Origin: Brienomyrus brachyistius
Taxonomy: Eukaryota > Chordata > Actinopteri > Osteoglossiformes > Mormyridae
Assembly (NCBI RefSeq): GCF_023856365.1
Contig: NC_064551.1
Location: 16,997,527 to 17,061,526, forward strand
Direction: 5' to 3'
DNA: 64,000 nucleotides
The translations under genes were made by a program, and so were the position numbers. The first letter of the stretch is position 1. Each line of letters starts with the position of its first letter. Shown here one piece after another: positions 31,601 through 45,600 of this stretch. The notes under the pieces were generated by a model, which saw only the letters and a program-made list of their open reading frames with translations, had not been told where the DNA came from and ran no database searches.

Positions 31601-33814
31601 TGAAGGTTGTCCAAACAGATGACCCCCCCCATCCAAAAAAAAAAAGTACGACCCATCTGTTCAGGGCAATGGGACGCATTAGGTGGTTATGTTTTAATGA
31701 ATCGCACAGTAAGAAAAATATGAAATTTGTGCTTGTGTTCATTAAAAAGGCATCTAGTTTGTTGACGGCCAAATGAAGATCAGCTTTCTAACGTTATCTG
31801 GCAGGACTGCTTTTTCCGGGGACGTCGAGATCTGAATTTATCCATCACTAAAGCCTGGAAAGCAAAAGGTGATAACAGTCACTTTTTTATGATAAGACGA
31901 AAGATTGATACCCGTGGGAGGAAATTTCCTTTTTAGATAATGGGCACAGAAGCGTTCAGTGAACCTTACAGGCTATACATATCTTCCTGGTGTCCATCTT
32001 GCAGTTTTATTGCAGAGATAATTGTCTTCACGAGAATCAGCATAATTCTGTCTGGGGTTAACTAAGAACAACACAGAAACAGCCAGATAAGTTGGTCTTG
32101 TTTTTTGGAATTATACTAACAAGTTTGTCAATAACAACACATGATACACAAAAATTATTTTGACAAGTCATGTGATTACTCTTAATTGTCGAAGTGTGGT
32201 CTGATTTGCATACCTTTGGCTCATGAGCAGATGCCTGTGGGTAATTATCCTGTGTAAGGGAATCCCTGAGGTGTGTGTGGTGAGCAGTTCTTGCCAATTC
32301 AGCACCCCCCCTCCCTCCCCCTGTGAGCCACACTCATCCTTGACTTGTATTCAGTTCCTCCATCCAATTTCCATTCCGTTCCCTGAATCAAGGTCCGTCC
32401 CTGGCAGCAAGCATGTGAAACCATGCCATCGTGTGGCTCAGAATCTCCCGCATTGAAACCACACAGCTTGCAGATGAGACCCTGGGGGGGGGGGGGGGGG
32501 GGCTGGGTTCTGTTGTTCCTTATGCGCTTTTCAAATATGAGATGGGTGCGAACTGAATTCAAATCAAGCCGTGCAGAACTGCCTCCCATCCAAGGACTTA
32601 AACTGCAGATAACTCTCACCCAGTACTACAGTTCAGGGTAACAGACAATGGATGGATGGAAACAGAAATGGACTGGGATTAAAAATTGGCCCTGTGATTT
32701 AAGGCCCCCCACAATACACTTGACCAAGCACATGGAAGGGGATGTCCCACGATAAGCCTGTTTGTCAACCCGAAAGTTGCACCATGTGCCAAATGAAACA
32801 CAACAGAGGTCTGTGAGAAAAAACCACCACTGCCCTTCTTTCCAGTACGTTCTGCCATTTCCGTTCTATGAGCATGCAGATTGATTAACTAAGCTTAACG
32901 CTTCTTTGACAAATTAATCACTATATTACTCTACAGGGGTGTGCAAATATTAACGAACCACCTTATTACACTAGTAACGGGTGTGTAAATGTTACATTTA
33001 CGTTTCATTTTCCCATCTAGGCGGCAAACATTTGCATCTCTTTATTTATATCTTTATTGCCTTATTTGCGTGCTTGAACATATCCACACATGAGCCAAAA
33101 GATCCGAAGGAACTCTTTTCACATTTCCATTTTTATCTGAACGTGCTAATTGGGGGGAAAAAATGTCAAGGAGCATGCTGGCTAACTAGCTGGGAAACAC
33201 CCCACATTCCTGAAGAGGTTATGAAGGGACATGAACATGCAAAGGAGCCGGTGATCCCACGGAAAGTGCTCGGAAGGTTATGCAAGGTCCCAGTGATGCG
33301 AGAACATGCAGGAGCTGGGGGGGGGGGGGGGGGGGGCAGGAGCAGGAGATACAATCTCACTTGGGGAAATTCACACCTCAGCCTGCTGGGTGTGAGGTCT
33401 GATCCGCAGGTTCACCATGTGCATTTTCATCTCTAGGCTTACGGACAATAATAACAGCAGCACATCAGTGAGCTACTAACCACAGTCACAGCGTCAGGTT
33501 TAGTCCCAAATGCCCACGAAGACGCTGCCCTCCAGTCCCACAGCATGTGTATCGTGACGCGTCACCTTTATTTAAACATACAGATCTGACCGTGCACACT
33601 GCACATTACTGTATGTAAATACTGATTTACTGGTTGCAATCTGCACTGATTTGCACTACTGATTATATTTTGAAGTCTATTTTATTATCTTTTATTTTTT
33701 TATGATCTATGACGATTTGGATTCGATAATTATCAGTCGTCATTGACAGAAAGGAGCTGTCAAGTTCAATTTTCAAATTTTAATGTTTAATTTGGAACAC
33801 GCTGGAATAAATGA

Positions 33815-33950
33815 GAGGTCGTCATGGGGTTTCCCCCGGTGCTCTAGCTTCCCCTCATTGTCCAAAAACATGCTGAGGTTAATTGGAGTTACCAAATCGC
33901 CCATAGGTGTGCATGTGCACTGGAAATGGATAGATGAATGGAATTGTGAT
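33815..33950 (+). mobile_element. V-SINE fragment
   Basis: It contains GTCGTCATGGGGTTTCCCCC, CCAAAAACATGCTGAGG and TTGGAGTTACCAAATCGCCC, which match the core of the V-SINEs at 295 and 3990. Both the head and most of the 3' part are missing. Confidence 0.7.
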
Positions 33951-34249
33951 CATATAAATCTCTCTCTCTCTCGCTCTCTCTCTCTATCTTTCACACACAC
34001 ACACACACACATACACCCAAATATCATTTTCTCTGGAGGATCCTGATTCAGGATACTGCAGCAGCTCATCATAACTATCACTGCCTGCAGTGGTCTGCTG
34101 TTTGTGGTCTCTGGGCAAGTTATGTAGATATTAAGATTACATCCGTGACAAAAGAGAAGCTTTTTTTTCTTCTTATCCTTAATAGCATATATGTATGTGC
34201 TTTGTTCCCCACGTGTGCTTTGGCAGTACTATTTCTTATGGTCATGTCA

Positions 34250-34760
34250 GTGGGCGAGTTCACACCGCAGGAACTTATTTCAGGAACCAGAAACTTTTTT
34301 CCAGAACCAAGAACTTTTGTCGCGTTCACTCCACAGGAACTTGATTGTAGATCCTTAGAGGCAGTTCCGGAACCGTTTTTTTAATACCTACTCCAAACTC
34401 TTTGCTCTTCATCCGAACACAAAATACTGCCTGTGGAACATGGTATGCAACCCTGTACTTCAGCAGGTAGCGCTTCAGTTGGGATTTTGTCTTGATGAAA
34501 GTTGCTAGGCCACTGCTGGGCACCAACTTCTTGTGTATGCAGGGCTTGTTGGTTGACATAAAGAACCACTGACTGGAGGACATGAAAGACTTTGCCACCC
34601 TCCCTTGTGCCCACAGCAGTATTGTTACCTCCTCTACGTACAACATAAGAGCATCAGCCTGTGAGTTTTCCTGCCTGCTCAGTGACTTTCCACAGCTACG
34701 TAAGCCCACCTTTTCTACTGTAGAGACTAAGGATAAAACACCCCCCATTCCTCAGGATAG
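34250..34760. mobile_element. possible DNA-transposon remnant (Harbinger-like?)
   Basis: Direct near-repeats GTTCACACCGCAGGAACT (34258-34275) and GTTCACTCCACAGGAACT (34324-34341), with CAGGAACCAGAAAC-type motifs between them, resemble fish nonautonomous elements. A 140-codon minus-strand frame (34326-34748) overlaps, with no domain I can name. The family is uncertain. Confidence 0.3.
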
Positions 34761-37071
34761 GGACAAAAAGGGAGTACAGTTCATGCCGTGCATAAAGAAA
34801 CACTGTCCTTCAGTGACTGTTTGGAAAAAAAATAGGCAAGGTCACGTGTGCCACTCGATTTGTACATGAGAGACTGTTTAAAATGGCTTCGAAGATTTGA
34901 TTTAGCTGAGCATTTGTGCTCCCAAAATGGCAATTTCCGTTTGTAGGTTAACAAGTTCATGACTAGGACACACCCATGCGTGCGGAGACACTGCGTGTAT
35001 GCCGAAATGATTCTCACCCTCGGGGACCTTTGTCCAGAGACTTACTCTGTTTTTATTCGGAAATTATCTGTTACTGACATCCTTATTCCTCTGGCTGAAA
35101 GTCAACACTGGCTGCAAAAGATCTCTCGAAAAGAATCCTATGAATAACTATATTTATGAGCCATCTAATAATAATATCTACAGCACCATAAGCACAATCT
35201 TCAAATGAACTGTACAGTGCTACTCTGGTATCTTCTAACAACTGTCTGTATTGACATGATTATTGATACTTCAGGAAAGACTTATTCCAACATTCTCTGT
35301 CTGTAATGTGCATGTTTTTCATCATTACATTCAACCACATATGTTTAATGCAACTAGTAAACCCTTTAAAGCTGTACTTGATGTGGAGACTGATGTCACT
35401 CTCTATCTGTGAACTGTTTTCAATACTATTTTTTTTTTATGACAATTAAAATGACAAAGTGTCTGTCAGACTTGCCTGGACAAATAAAAGAACATGCAAT
35501 TTAGGAATGTTAGCATTCTGGTATTTTGTTAGTGTCTGTGTGCATGATATTACTGCCACGTTTCCAAACCGATCATATCACAGTGAGATATATTTTGCGA
35601 GCCTTGCTGAAAATGACTCATCCTTGTAAAAAGCACAGTTGCCAAACCTCAGACTTGTGTTTTCATAAATACTGCGGAAAACAAATCTCCCAACAGATTG
35701 TCTCCATCCTGCGCCCTTTTAAAATGAATCTCAGTTGAATTTTTTTTCTTCAGTTCTCTCATATCACGGTGTCAGGGCTTATTCAGCTAGTTAATGGTAC
35801 ATGTAGCAGAAATTCTCTGGATACCTGTATGATTTGGAACAACACGTCGCTGAATGAAAATCGTAGATATGAAATGATCTTTTGGTGTGTGCTGTCATTG
35901 TTCAGATCTCACTAAACTGCTTTATTATGGAGTCTTTCTGGTTTCGGTCTTGAGTCCTCCTCACTTTTGCTTCGAAGATTCAACCTCCAGATGTTGCCTG
36001 AAGTCATGTGGCAAAGATGGAATGATAGTCAACGTAAAAGTGAAACCAAACAAGCCAAAATTTTCCAGCAAATAGACACCGAGGAGTTATTGTATTTTGT
36101 TGTTAAATTCTGGCAGACAGAGACCAGCTCTGATGTCAAAATTATGTGAAACAAATGGGCAAATGTAAGGTTAGCTTGTGGTTTAACCTTTGGCTTTGAA
36201 AATAAAATTTTATAGTGAGGGCTGTTTATTTTTCTATTCTGCTTCCTCACAATAGAATTACAACACAAAGATGAGCCTGTGTTAATCATATTATCTGTCT
36301 AAAGCCCCTAATTATTCCTCACATGACCCACTGATCTAATCAAAGCCAGCTTTGCAGTAAAATTGCAGTAAAATTTCTCTGTAGGGAATCAACTGGAACC
36401 TCTTGTGTGGCTTAAGGACTGCGGATCAATCCAGATCTTTTCTATAAAAGAAAATACATACAGTACTCGGATTAAAAGTTTGACGTCTGTAATGATACAA
36501 ATGTGTGCATGTTGTTTTTTTCAACAAGGCTTGATTATAGCAAAACCTGCAGTGTCTGAAATCTCCACAAAATCTGTGTGTCAGGAACCGCACAAAACGG
36601 TTTCCCTGTGACTCGTCGCTGTTCCTAACTGGTTACCGGGAGCCACAGAACAGGTTTGAAGATGTTTCCACTCAGAAAGTGCAGAATTCACATACCGCAG
36701 TAGGGATATTCTGTTGACACCTCTCGCACTTTGCATAATTTTATCCCCAGATAAAAAAAAAAAAAAAAAAAAAACACACACATACGCTTCCGACCTTCAG
36801 TTACTTTCATGCTTAATAACTTACCTCACTATGTCTCAGAGACCAAGCTTTACTGTTAATAAAACGTCGTGCGCTTTATATGTTCTTGGAAGTGACTGAG
36901 TGGCAGGCCTCCCCGCAAAGAACAGTGTAAAAAAACTCAGAGGCGCAGTGTTGGAAAGTGTTCCGGTTATTTCCGTGCTGAAATAACCTGCTTCGTGGCT
37001 TCCAGCGACCTGCTTTGCCATGTGCAATCAGATTGCATGTCATGACAGTCGTTTCACCTTAGATACCACAT

Positions 37072-37102
<31 letters not shown>

Positions 37103-37599
37103 TCTAATTAATTACTTAAAGTAATACGATATGTAGAAATCACGTACACATTTAATTGCATGCTATAGGTATGTATAACATGCAATTATTAGAATGAACG
37201 TTATGATAACCTGCGTAAATAAGCGAATCCCATGAATGTTTACGTTGCTGTTTACAGGACGCAGCCATCGGACCGGCTCCACTGCGCCACTCGGACCTGG
37301 ATGACTCACCCACCTGATAGCCTGTCATTCAGGGGGGATAAGTGGAGCATCAACCTGGGGGGGGGACCCGAGAAGAACAGCCCTCCAGAGCTCGGCAGTT
37401 CGTTCGCACCCGGGCTTTAACCCGCCCCCCGACTGACCGCCTGCCTCATGTAAGAAAAAATAAAAAAGGATGGAACGATGCCCTGTTTTTGACAGCTAAG
37501 CCGGTCAGCCAGTGGTGTGTGGCTCTGCTTGGGGGGCGGGGGCGGTATAGGGAAGTCCGAGCCGGCTTCGGGGGAGGCGGGGTGGTAATTAATGAAGGG

Positions 37600-37712
37600 C
37601 AGGAGGGGCGGGTGATGCGCTGAGGAGGGGAGCTCTGGTGAGTCCCGGCGCAGCGCTCACCGTCAGCCGAGGCGGCGGCTCCAGGCAGCGGCTGGCCGAG
37701 CGCTCCGTCCAG
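37600..37712 (+). other. plcb4: probable plcb4 first noncoding exon (5' UTR)
   Basis: It ends CGCTCCGTCCAG|GTAAGGGG, a strong donor in the CpG-rich block. The left boundary is an estimate. The plcb4 coding start at 56631 is preceded by an acceptor, so at least one upstream noncoding exon must exist, and this is the best candidate. Confidence 0.5.
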
Positions 37713-38028
37713 GTAAGGGGAACTAGAGGAGCTCCCGGGCTCCGCCGCTTCGCACCATCTTTCTGTCGTTTATCCGGTAGGTTTGTGTTAAGATAACATG
37801 AGCAGAATGCGGTGCACATGCATGTAAGATGGGGGCTAAAATGGGGGCCAGCGAGGGTGAGGGGAGCAAAGCCGCCGGCGCGGGAAGCTCCTTCTCCGTG
37901 GAGCGGGGCGAAGCGCTGGCCGATCGCCCTCCCGGGTGAAGCTTGCGGGGGGCAGTCAGGGTCTGCGGTAACGCGTTAACCAAAGTACCGGACACCGTCA
38001 TTACTTCACCGTCCCCTGTTTTTAGCAG

Positions 38029-38101
38029 CTTTTTCGTTCGTCCGCGCCAGTCCGCAGTCTGCAGCGGACGTTCGCCGGAGCCTGCCGAGCCAAACCGAGC
38101 C
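38029..38101 (+). other. possible alternative noncoding exon
   Basis: A good acceptor (CCCCTGTTTTTAGCAG|C) and donor (CGAGCC|GTGAGTGG) 73 nt apart, in the CpG-rich block. It could be an alternative 5' UTR exon of plcb4, or chance. Confidence 0.3.
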
Positions 38102-39608
38102 GTGAGTGGGGTCATCGCCGCCCGTAAAGCTAGTGCTGCTGCCGGGGGAGGGTCTGTCAGCCCGGGCCTGCCGGCCGTTAATAATAAACCGGCGAAGCGG
38201 TAGGACACTTACGGTCATAAAGAGGCAGGGATGGCCGTTGCTCTTTATCATGCCAAATATCCGATAAGCTGCTGTAATGCACGGCTGCAGTCATAAAATG
38301 CATGCACATATCAGCCGGACAGTGTTTGCATGTGTATTCCATTGCAGTTGCACGTTTTATATTGGGTGAAGTAGTTGCGCGCACATATTGCTGGACACGG
38401 AGAAACATAAAGGCATGCATGGCTTTGCAGTGTAGTCTTCCTTCTGATTTGTTGTGAAATAACGAAAACGAAGCGGCGCATTCTTTTTATTATGATTATT
38501 CTTATTATTATTATTATTATGCGTTTGATAAACCAGTGAAATGCATGGTTGCAGTAATAAAACGGCCCGCACCGCTTGCAAAGAGAGTGTTTGGGGATGC
38601 AGTTTCATATGCCGCCAGCTGCGAAGAAACCACGAAAAAATGTATGAACAGAACTATTCTGTCTATTTTCATGTGTATAAACTATACCGGTGTCCCAGCT
38701 TGAATGTCCCCGTGGCCTCTTACGCGTTAAAGCATGCAGCAGAATTGTAATGTTAAAATTATGGTAGGGTGATGATAGCGGGATTGGGTCAATATAATAA
38801 TAATTATTATTATTGTTATTTGTGCGGGGTTGGGTTTTTCGGGACATTGATTTGCATAAACGAGCGTGGAAAATGCAGATGTGACCCGTTTCACACCTGT
38901 TTGTGCAGAGTCTGGTTTTCTGTAATGTTTACGACGTGCTGGGAAATGCAACGATGGGATGAATTTATTTTGAAAAAGACGCTTTTTGGTGCAGCCTTTA
39001 AGGTTGCGTTGTACCGCTTTTTACTGATCTCCAGCGTCTCCTTTGGACGGCTGAGGCTCATTAACTCCAACGAGGCCAATTGTGAAATTAGAAAAAAAGA
39101 AAAGTAGTTAAAAAGGTCAGTGCGATTTTATAGAGGAACCGGTGTTTAATAAGTGTTTCTTCCTACCAGAGGCTGTTATTTTGGGCATCTGTGCATCCCT
39201 CCCTATGGCAGTTGTTTTACAATCTTACTTTAAACCACCGAATCGCTTTAGTCACGTTGCGGGAATATTTTGATCCTTACCTGCGTTCTGGTTGTGCGCT
39301 CGGTGTTTCGTTTCTATCACAACTTTATATAGCGTTTCATAACCCCAGCATGTTTCCTGAAAGTTTTTGTTGTTGTTGTTGTTGTCGTTTTTCTTTCGAA
39401 AGAAAAACGGGGAAGGAGTTCTGCACATGCTAGTATGTCCATTTTCTGCAGAAGAAATGAGGAGTAATGCAATAATGTAATAGTTGTGTCGTCTGTTATC
39501 AGAGATTACATAGGATCAGACAGGTGGTTTTTCATGTTGCTGTATGGCCATTGCAGTTTCCGTGTATTAAATTGGAACTTAACAGCATTACATTTTTGTA
39601 TATGCATA

Positions 39609-39610
<2 letters not shown>

Positions 39611-39672
<62 letters not shown>
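39611..39672 (+). repeat. (GT)31 microsatellite
   Basis: Uninterrupted GT dinucleotide run of 62 bases. The CA/GT repeats seen as HTHT or VCVC open frames here are not coding. Confidence 0.98.
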
Positions 39673-39678
<6 letters not shown>

Positions 39679-42600
39679 CCTTTCATTTCCATTAACAAAG
39701 TAAGGAAAACAGCCAGTGATCAAAAATGTAATTTCTAAAGAGTAACTAAAACCAGCATTACCCGCTGTGTCCGTATTACATTAGTAAGTTTCCTTGTAGT
39801 GTGTGATAATTAAATAGGATGTTGGAAGTCACTTTAGCTGTCAGTCACGCTGGTTATCTTTCCCGCCCAGAGGAGAGCCACTTGCGCATTGATACTGTCA
39901 TTTCTGACTAATTCATTCATAGCATAAATAAACTGTGTGTAATTGACCAAAGCCTCCATATGTGATTGAGAACATTTAGTGCCTTCTCACACTTTTGTGA
40001 TCTCAGTAAAAATGTTATCTTCTTTTTCAGATAATGCTTCTTTTGAATGTAAAGCACCTATAGTGGACCGGATTGCGTTTAACAGTTGCTGATTAAAGTA
40101 GGACTTGTTTACCTCCCTCCCCCAGACAGTGTGAAGGGGTCGTTAGCTTGAGATTTAACTGACGTGCAGAGCACTAATATCTAACTGAAAATACAAGTAT
40201 GTTTGTTTATAAACAGCCTGTCTTGTTAACTTTCGTTTACTGCTAAGGTCCAGCACTTGGCCATTGTACTCAGGGGCCTTGAGGCGTGAATGTCCTCCTC
40301 GATACGCCGAGGAGTTCAGCCTCGATACGCTGATAGTTCAGCCCTTGGTGGAAAGGCACAAGTCAGTTGCACACCTTGTTCCCATGGTGGGTTTGGACCT
40401 GTAGTCTTCGATGGACCGGTATCCACTGACGGCACCAGCGACTCCAGTCACGTGCTACACCAGCTGCTCTCCTCTATATTTATCAGGATAAATGAAAACC
40501 CTACAATCTGCCCGTGCTCATAGACCATGAAATCCCTACGAATGTGATGTTAATCTGCCCTCTCCTCCTAGCACCTATATATATATTTATATATCGGCGT
40601 TGCGTTTTTGTTCATTTTGGAAAGTTGCAGCACCATTAGTGACTGCTGTGACGTGGTCTTTGGTCTTTTAATTCTGTGGACACCTTTAATGGAAATCTCA
40701 CGCAAGATCTCTTTGGCAGAAGACAAGCGCGCGTTTTCTCTGGAGAAATATATTAAGCTGGCTGTTCTTGGTGCCCAGTTCAGCGAAAGATCTGACTTTT
40801 AGAAGCGGTTTCTTCCCTGGAAACAGGAACATTGATATTTGATTGTTTTGTTTTTCCACTTCTTTTGTTAGGGAAGAAAGAGATGCTTTTTGTTTCCAAA
40901 GTTAATTCATGTTGAACTGGTGAGTTACCTCCGCCTTCTGTTTAATTCTCCCTGTATGTGTGTCTGTACACGTCTCTATCATCTGCCATTGTAGACGACA
41001 GTGAATGTTTGTGTGATGTATACGCCTGCTCACAAGCACCAAACAAACAGTGTGGGCATTATGTATGTACTTCATATTTAAAAAGCTATCAATTGCTTGT
41101 TTATTTCAAGTGTCCTTAGGTGTACTTGATATGTTTACACTGTAATATGTCTGTGAAACTGAAATTTCACTGTGCTGTGCTTCACATCTTATTTTTTTAA
41201 AAATAGTTCTTGTCCCAAAAGATTTTTTTATTGAATGAAATGTTTTTTTTTTTCTGAGACAGATGAGATTAATATCCAAGTCTTATGAGAATTTTCAGCT
41301 GACCACACTTGGCAAGTTTTATGCAAAACCTTTCAATAATATTTTTATCTTTGCTCACACAGTGTTTGGGATGGAAAAGAAGGCATCTGCAAATCTGTGG
41401 CAGAAAGGCTGCGTTAAGTTATTAGCTATTAGCTAGCAGCAACGTTTTCAAACAAACAGCCAAATGGCGTAATCACGTCGTAGACCTTTTATTGTTATGA
41501 TGTATACTCAGGTAAATGCCTACAGATTTAATTGTTAAACATTTTAGAATGTATCCCAATATATCCATTGTGATTATTGTATTCCAATACAGATTTGGTT
41601 TAAGAATACATAGGAATGTGAAACTGCAATATTGCCAGTATCCCAGTGCACTTCTTGAACTGCGTTTCCTTCGCTGGTGTTCTTGCATGCACAGTAGGTA
41701 TTGGGGTTGAGGCTTCTTATGCTGCAGCTGGTTGTTGAACAGATCCAGTCACTCTATTGGGGTGGAGCCTGTGGGCTCTGCTTCGTTGCTTAGAGAGGGT
41801 CACCATGAGGACTAAGTCTCCATCAGCAGTGGTGTGAAGGTGAACATCCCCCCCTGGCGGGGGCTTAAAAAACCATGGGTGGCTCTGTGCTTATGCTGCC
41901 GGAGGGTGTAGTGTGTGCTGGTGTGTTACGCGCTGTGTGGCAGGGTTAGGGTTGCTGTCTTGTGGTCTCCATGTCCCTCACTGCTGGGTTGGACTGCTTC
42001 TTACCACTGACCCATTTTCCTTTCCCCTGAACTGTAAACGCTACCGGCTATCCTGGGGTGATGGAACCCACTGGGAACTGGTTTGCGTCTCGGAGTGTGA
42101 TGGGATCTCGGCCCGCCTCCCGCCTATGACGGTCGGCCGTGGCTTACCCAAGCCGACCCAGAGCGTTGGCCCGTTTGACATGGGTGACACTATAGCGGGT
42201 TTTCTCCCGGCTGGCAGTGTAACGCAGTTCCTTGGAATGCGTGGAGCCTGTACCCCAGTCCGGCACAGCACAGGGTCCACAGATCTGCTGGCTCCCCGAC
42301 TAGAAGGCGGGTGCTTTAATTATACCGTGGGTGCTTCACGCTTATTAGGATGTACAAGAAAGAATAATCCGCTCACTTTTCTTGGACTACACGTGTAGGC
42401 TAAAAATACGCGGGGGCTGTGGAAAGAAAAGCTATTATCTGCCCTTTCTAATTTCATCCCCCCCACAGGAAACGGATCGCTCTACTCGCACTCACCAAGC
42501 CCATATCGCAAACCACTAAAGGGGGCCGCGCTTGTGAATGTAATTTACACTCCCCAATTAAACTGTAGACCTCTGCCCCGTAGGATAGGAAGTGACTTTG

Positions 42601-45600
42601 TTCGTTTTTATTTTTTTGCCGTAACGTTTATGAGCTCGCATTATGATCCGCAGTGTCACTGTCGTCGCGCGATGACGATTCTGTGCTGAATCAGAATCGG
42701 GATCCTTCATTGTCGTTGCGCGATTGTGCCGACGATGGAAAACTGTTTGGCTCAGCTCAAGCGGCAGCATCAGTAAACGACAATAAGGACGTGTGGGGAA
42801 GGACAGGAAATGGTAAATGACACAAGGCTGGGATGTATGATGAATGTTTGAGAGCGCAGGGTGGCAACCCTTATGGATTAAAAGGTGAGATTGTTTGCGT
42901 GAGCCTGAATACTTCTCTAAGCAGTTTGGTTTAGTGACCAGACCAGGCATTTTCACCCCAGAGGATTAATTTGCTCTCGGCACAAAGAAACGCATGACTT
43001 CTTGCTGGGATCAGATGACTTAATTTGAATTTGGAATGCTGCTCCCCCCCCCTCCATTTGTTTTTGTTTATATTTTACATCCTGTAAAAATAGCAAAGTT
43101 TAATCAATGAACACAAATTAGAATAAGGTAGTTTTGTAAGTGTACCTTCTGAGCTTCTTCTGTGTTTAATGTGGAGGAGTTTGCTCTCCCGGGAGCGGAG
43201 GAGAATGTCAGGAAATCACGCTCGGCGAATCCAAACCAGACCGTCAAGCCCTCAGGCTTTTAAGCCACGTCCCCACGAATGACCGCTGTCATTTGGCGGA
43301 CGTCCTCCAGGCGCCGGCTTGCGTGCCGTGAGAGTCATTACGGCCGTAATTATCCGCTGACCGCCAGATGGAGTGCCTTGTTTGCGGAGATCGTAACGGT
43401 GACCGGCGTAAAAATACAAGTTCGCTAAAGCGGATAAGATGGCTAGTGGGTGGGGGGTTTGTGGGGGGAAGCAAACAGAGGCAGCTCACAGTTATGCTGT
43501 TGGGGGAGGCTGTTGACTTAGCCTCTGTCAGCCTGCGGTCGTACCCAATGCACCACTTTCGATCGCAGTTCGCGGGTGTGAACACCGAGGACAGGGAAAG
43601 TACCGAACAAACGGCCAGAAGGTCCGATACGTGCGCGGCGGGGAAGGGGTCTGAGCGTCTCCCCGTCCTGCTATTGCCGCTTTTGTAATTAGGCCCTTCA
43701 ACTGCAGATGGTTTCATATGTACATTGTGTCGAGCTGAAATTAGACAGAGACCCCCAGACCTCATTTCCCTGCCGCTCATGGAGCGCGAGCAGCTTCTCC
43801 GTCTCCGTGGGATGCGGCAGGCTCCCGCCGGTCACGGAGATCGGCCTTCCGCTCTCTCAGGCTTCCCGGGATCGCTCTGGCCCCCGGCTCAGATCTGTTT
43901 GCTGGGGGTGTCAGGGTGTCAATAAGCGGATACGCTCACCGTAATCCAGTCAGGTGGCTGGAAACGCCGTGATTTTGTGATTTTCAGTTATTCACAATGA
44001 AACTGATTTAGACAGATGAACTCAATATGTTTTTGAATGTTTGTGTTAATATTTTGATGTGGTGAAGTGCAAACCTGCTGTACGTGTTCATGTGCCGTAT
44101 CCAGGGCGCGTTTAGGACGCTCCGCAAAAGCCACATTCGACGTGGAGAAGCAGCAAATGTCCCAGCACACTGCCACCCCCCCCAACCCGGTGCTCATGGT
44201 GACGTTTCAGGGGTCACGATTGCTTGTTTATTTGCATTCCATTTAGCTCGCCAGGAAGATGCACCGTGGGCCCTCATGGGTGTGACGAGAGAATATTTTA
44301 ACGTTCTTGTTGTTGTTGTTTGTTGAAAAGATGGGACATGCTGGTTCTTACTGAGAAGCCTTCCAGATTGGAAACCTCTTGTGGATTTTGGATCGTATCC
44401 CTCTGTAGCTGCAGTTTAATCATGGGAATATCTGTGCTTGACACGCAAGGTACCGCTCGCATTGTAGCCATGGCTGAAACTGCGCAAACCAGTCTTGTTT
44501 CCAGGCTGGTGTGTTTTGATTCTGTACTTGCCTGTTAGCTGCAAAAACACGAAGTCTTTTGATTGCTGGCTGCAGCTGTGTGTTGGTGTTTCTGCTTACG
44601 GTGTCATGCTTTTCTCATTATTTGGTCTTGGTACAGCATGCGGCATATGCTTCAAAGTTGCAATACTCTTCCGGGACAGCTTTAGGATGTTGGTTTGTAA
44701 CCTAACAATTGCAGAGGGCCTTCTGTCCTTGAGGCAAACGCCTTCCCCGGTGACATGGCGACTGTGCCGGCTATGAATTAGCCAGGGCTGTGACTAAACG
44801 TGGATCATTAAACTGTACTGAAATGGAAATTAAACAAGGGGCTGAATGGCGGGATGTTGGCTGCCATTAGTGGTTAGACGATAGCGTTCACCCCTCTGCG
44901 CGACTGCCGAGTCACCCTCCGGACATCAGAATTAAAGGATCTCCGTTTGCGTTTTGAACATTGGTGCGTTGGGTCCTGTTCTCGCATGTAAGGTGACAAA
45001 CAAAAGGGCACGAAACAAAAGGAGGCATCAGAACGCACATAACTAGGAGCGGCAGAAGTCCTTATTTTTGGAATAAATATGAAATAAAAGTAAACAACTG
45101 AAACGGAAAAAAAAATTGTTTGAAATTTTATTCCACAGGTTTTTTTTTTCTCCACATACTCGGCTAATTCTATGAATGATTTTCGCAGCATTAGTAAAGA
45201 CGGTTCCTCCCGGAACAGAAACGGCACGCTGCAAATACGGAGCCGGTCGGCCAAATCGGGGGAAGTGCCGTCATGTGTGTGTGTACGTGTGGGTCTGTGA
45301 TCTGTCAGAGCCTGTTTCCTGAGGAGTGACTCGGCGCTGAGCTGTCGTTGGATGCTCAGATATGGACCCCTGGCCCAGGCCAGCTATAGGCACCACCCAG
45401 TTACCAGCCCTGTACCACTCCTGGCTCCCCATCCCTGATCTTTCAGAAACTCAATAAATAGTTACTGAATAGAGTCAAAGGATCGTAACTAGCCAGCTGG
45501 TTCTCAGAACACTCAAAATAAACATACAGTATAGTATGTGGTGTAGTGACTGTTTTGTGGCCAACAGGGGCCCCCAAACCGTCAGAGCTGTATGCAAATG

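Larger units (their letters stand above)
27951..37229. other. intergenic region between plcb1 and plcb4
   Basis: No protein-coding exon is recognised. It holds a tRNA-SINE on the minus strand (28500-28695), a C-run (31409-31423), G-runs (32484-32502, 33317-33336), a V-SINE fragment (33815-33950) followed by TC/AC microsatellites (33960-34012), and a transposon-like patch near 34250-34750. It also has an A-run (36751-36772) and a TG/AG run (37073-37101). 35100-36700 is unique AT-rich DNA in which nothing is recognised. Confidence 0.6.
37230..38215 (+). promoter_or_regulatory. plcb4: CpG-island-like promoter region, probable plcb4
   Basis: GC- and CpG-rich compared with the flanks, containing GGGGCGGGGGCGG and GGAGGGGCGGGTG (Sp1-like) and a strong splice donor at 37713. 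The only downstream coding gene in the window is plcb4 on the same strand, so this is its likely promoter. The start site is not visible. There is no clear TATA box. Confidence 0.6.

Noticed and set aside
34326..34748. 140-codon minus-strand frame as a gene
   Set aside because: No domain recognised, no splice or promoter support, and it overlaps transposon-like repeats.
45357..45438. Short element starting CAGATATGG and ending CATCCCTG as a hAT MITE
   Set aside because: The terminal repeats do not match convincingly and no 8 bp duplication is seen.
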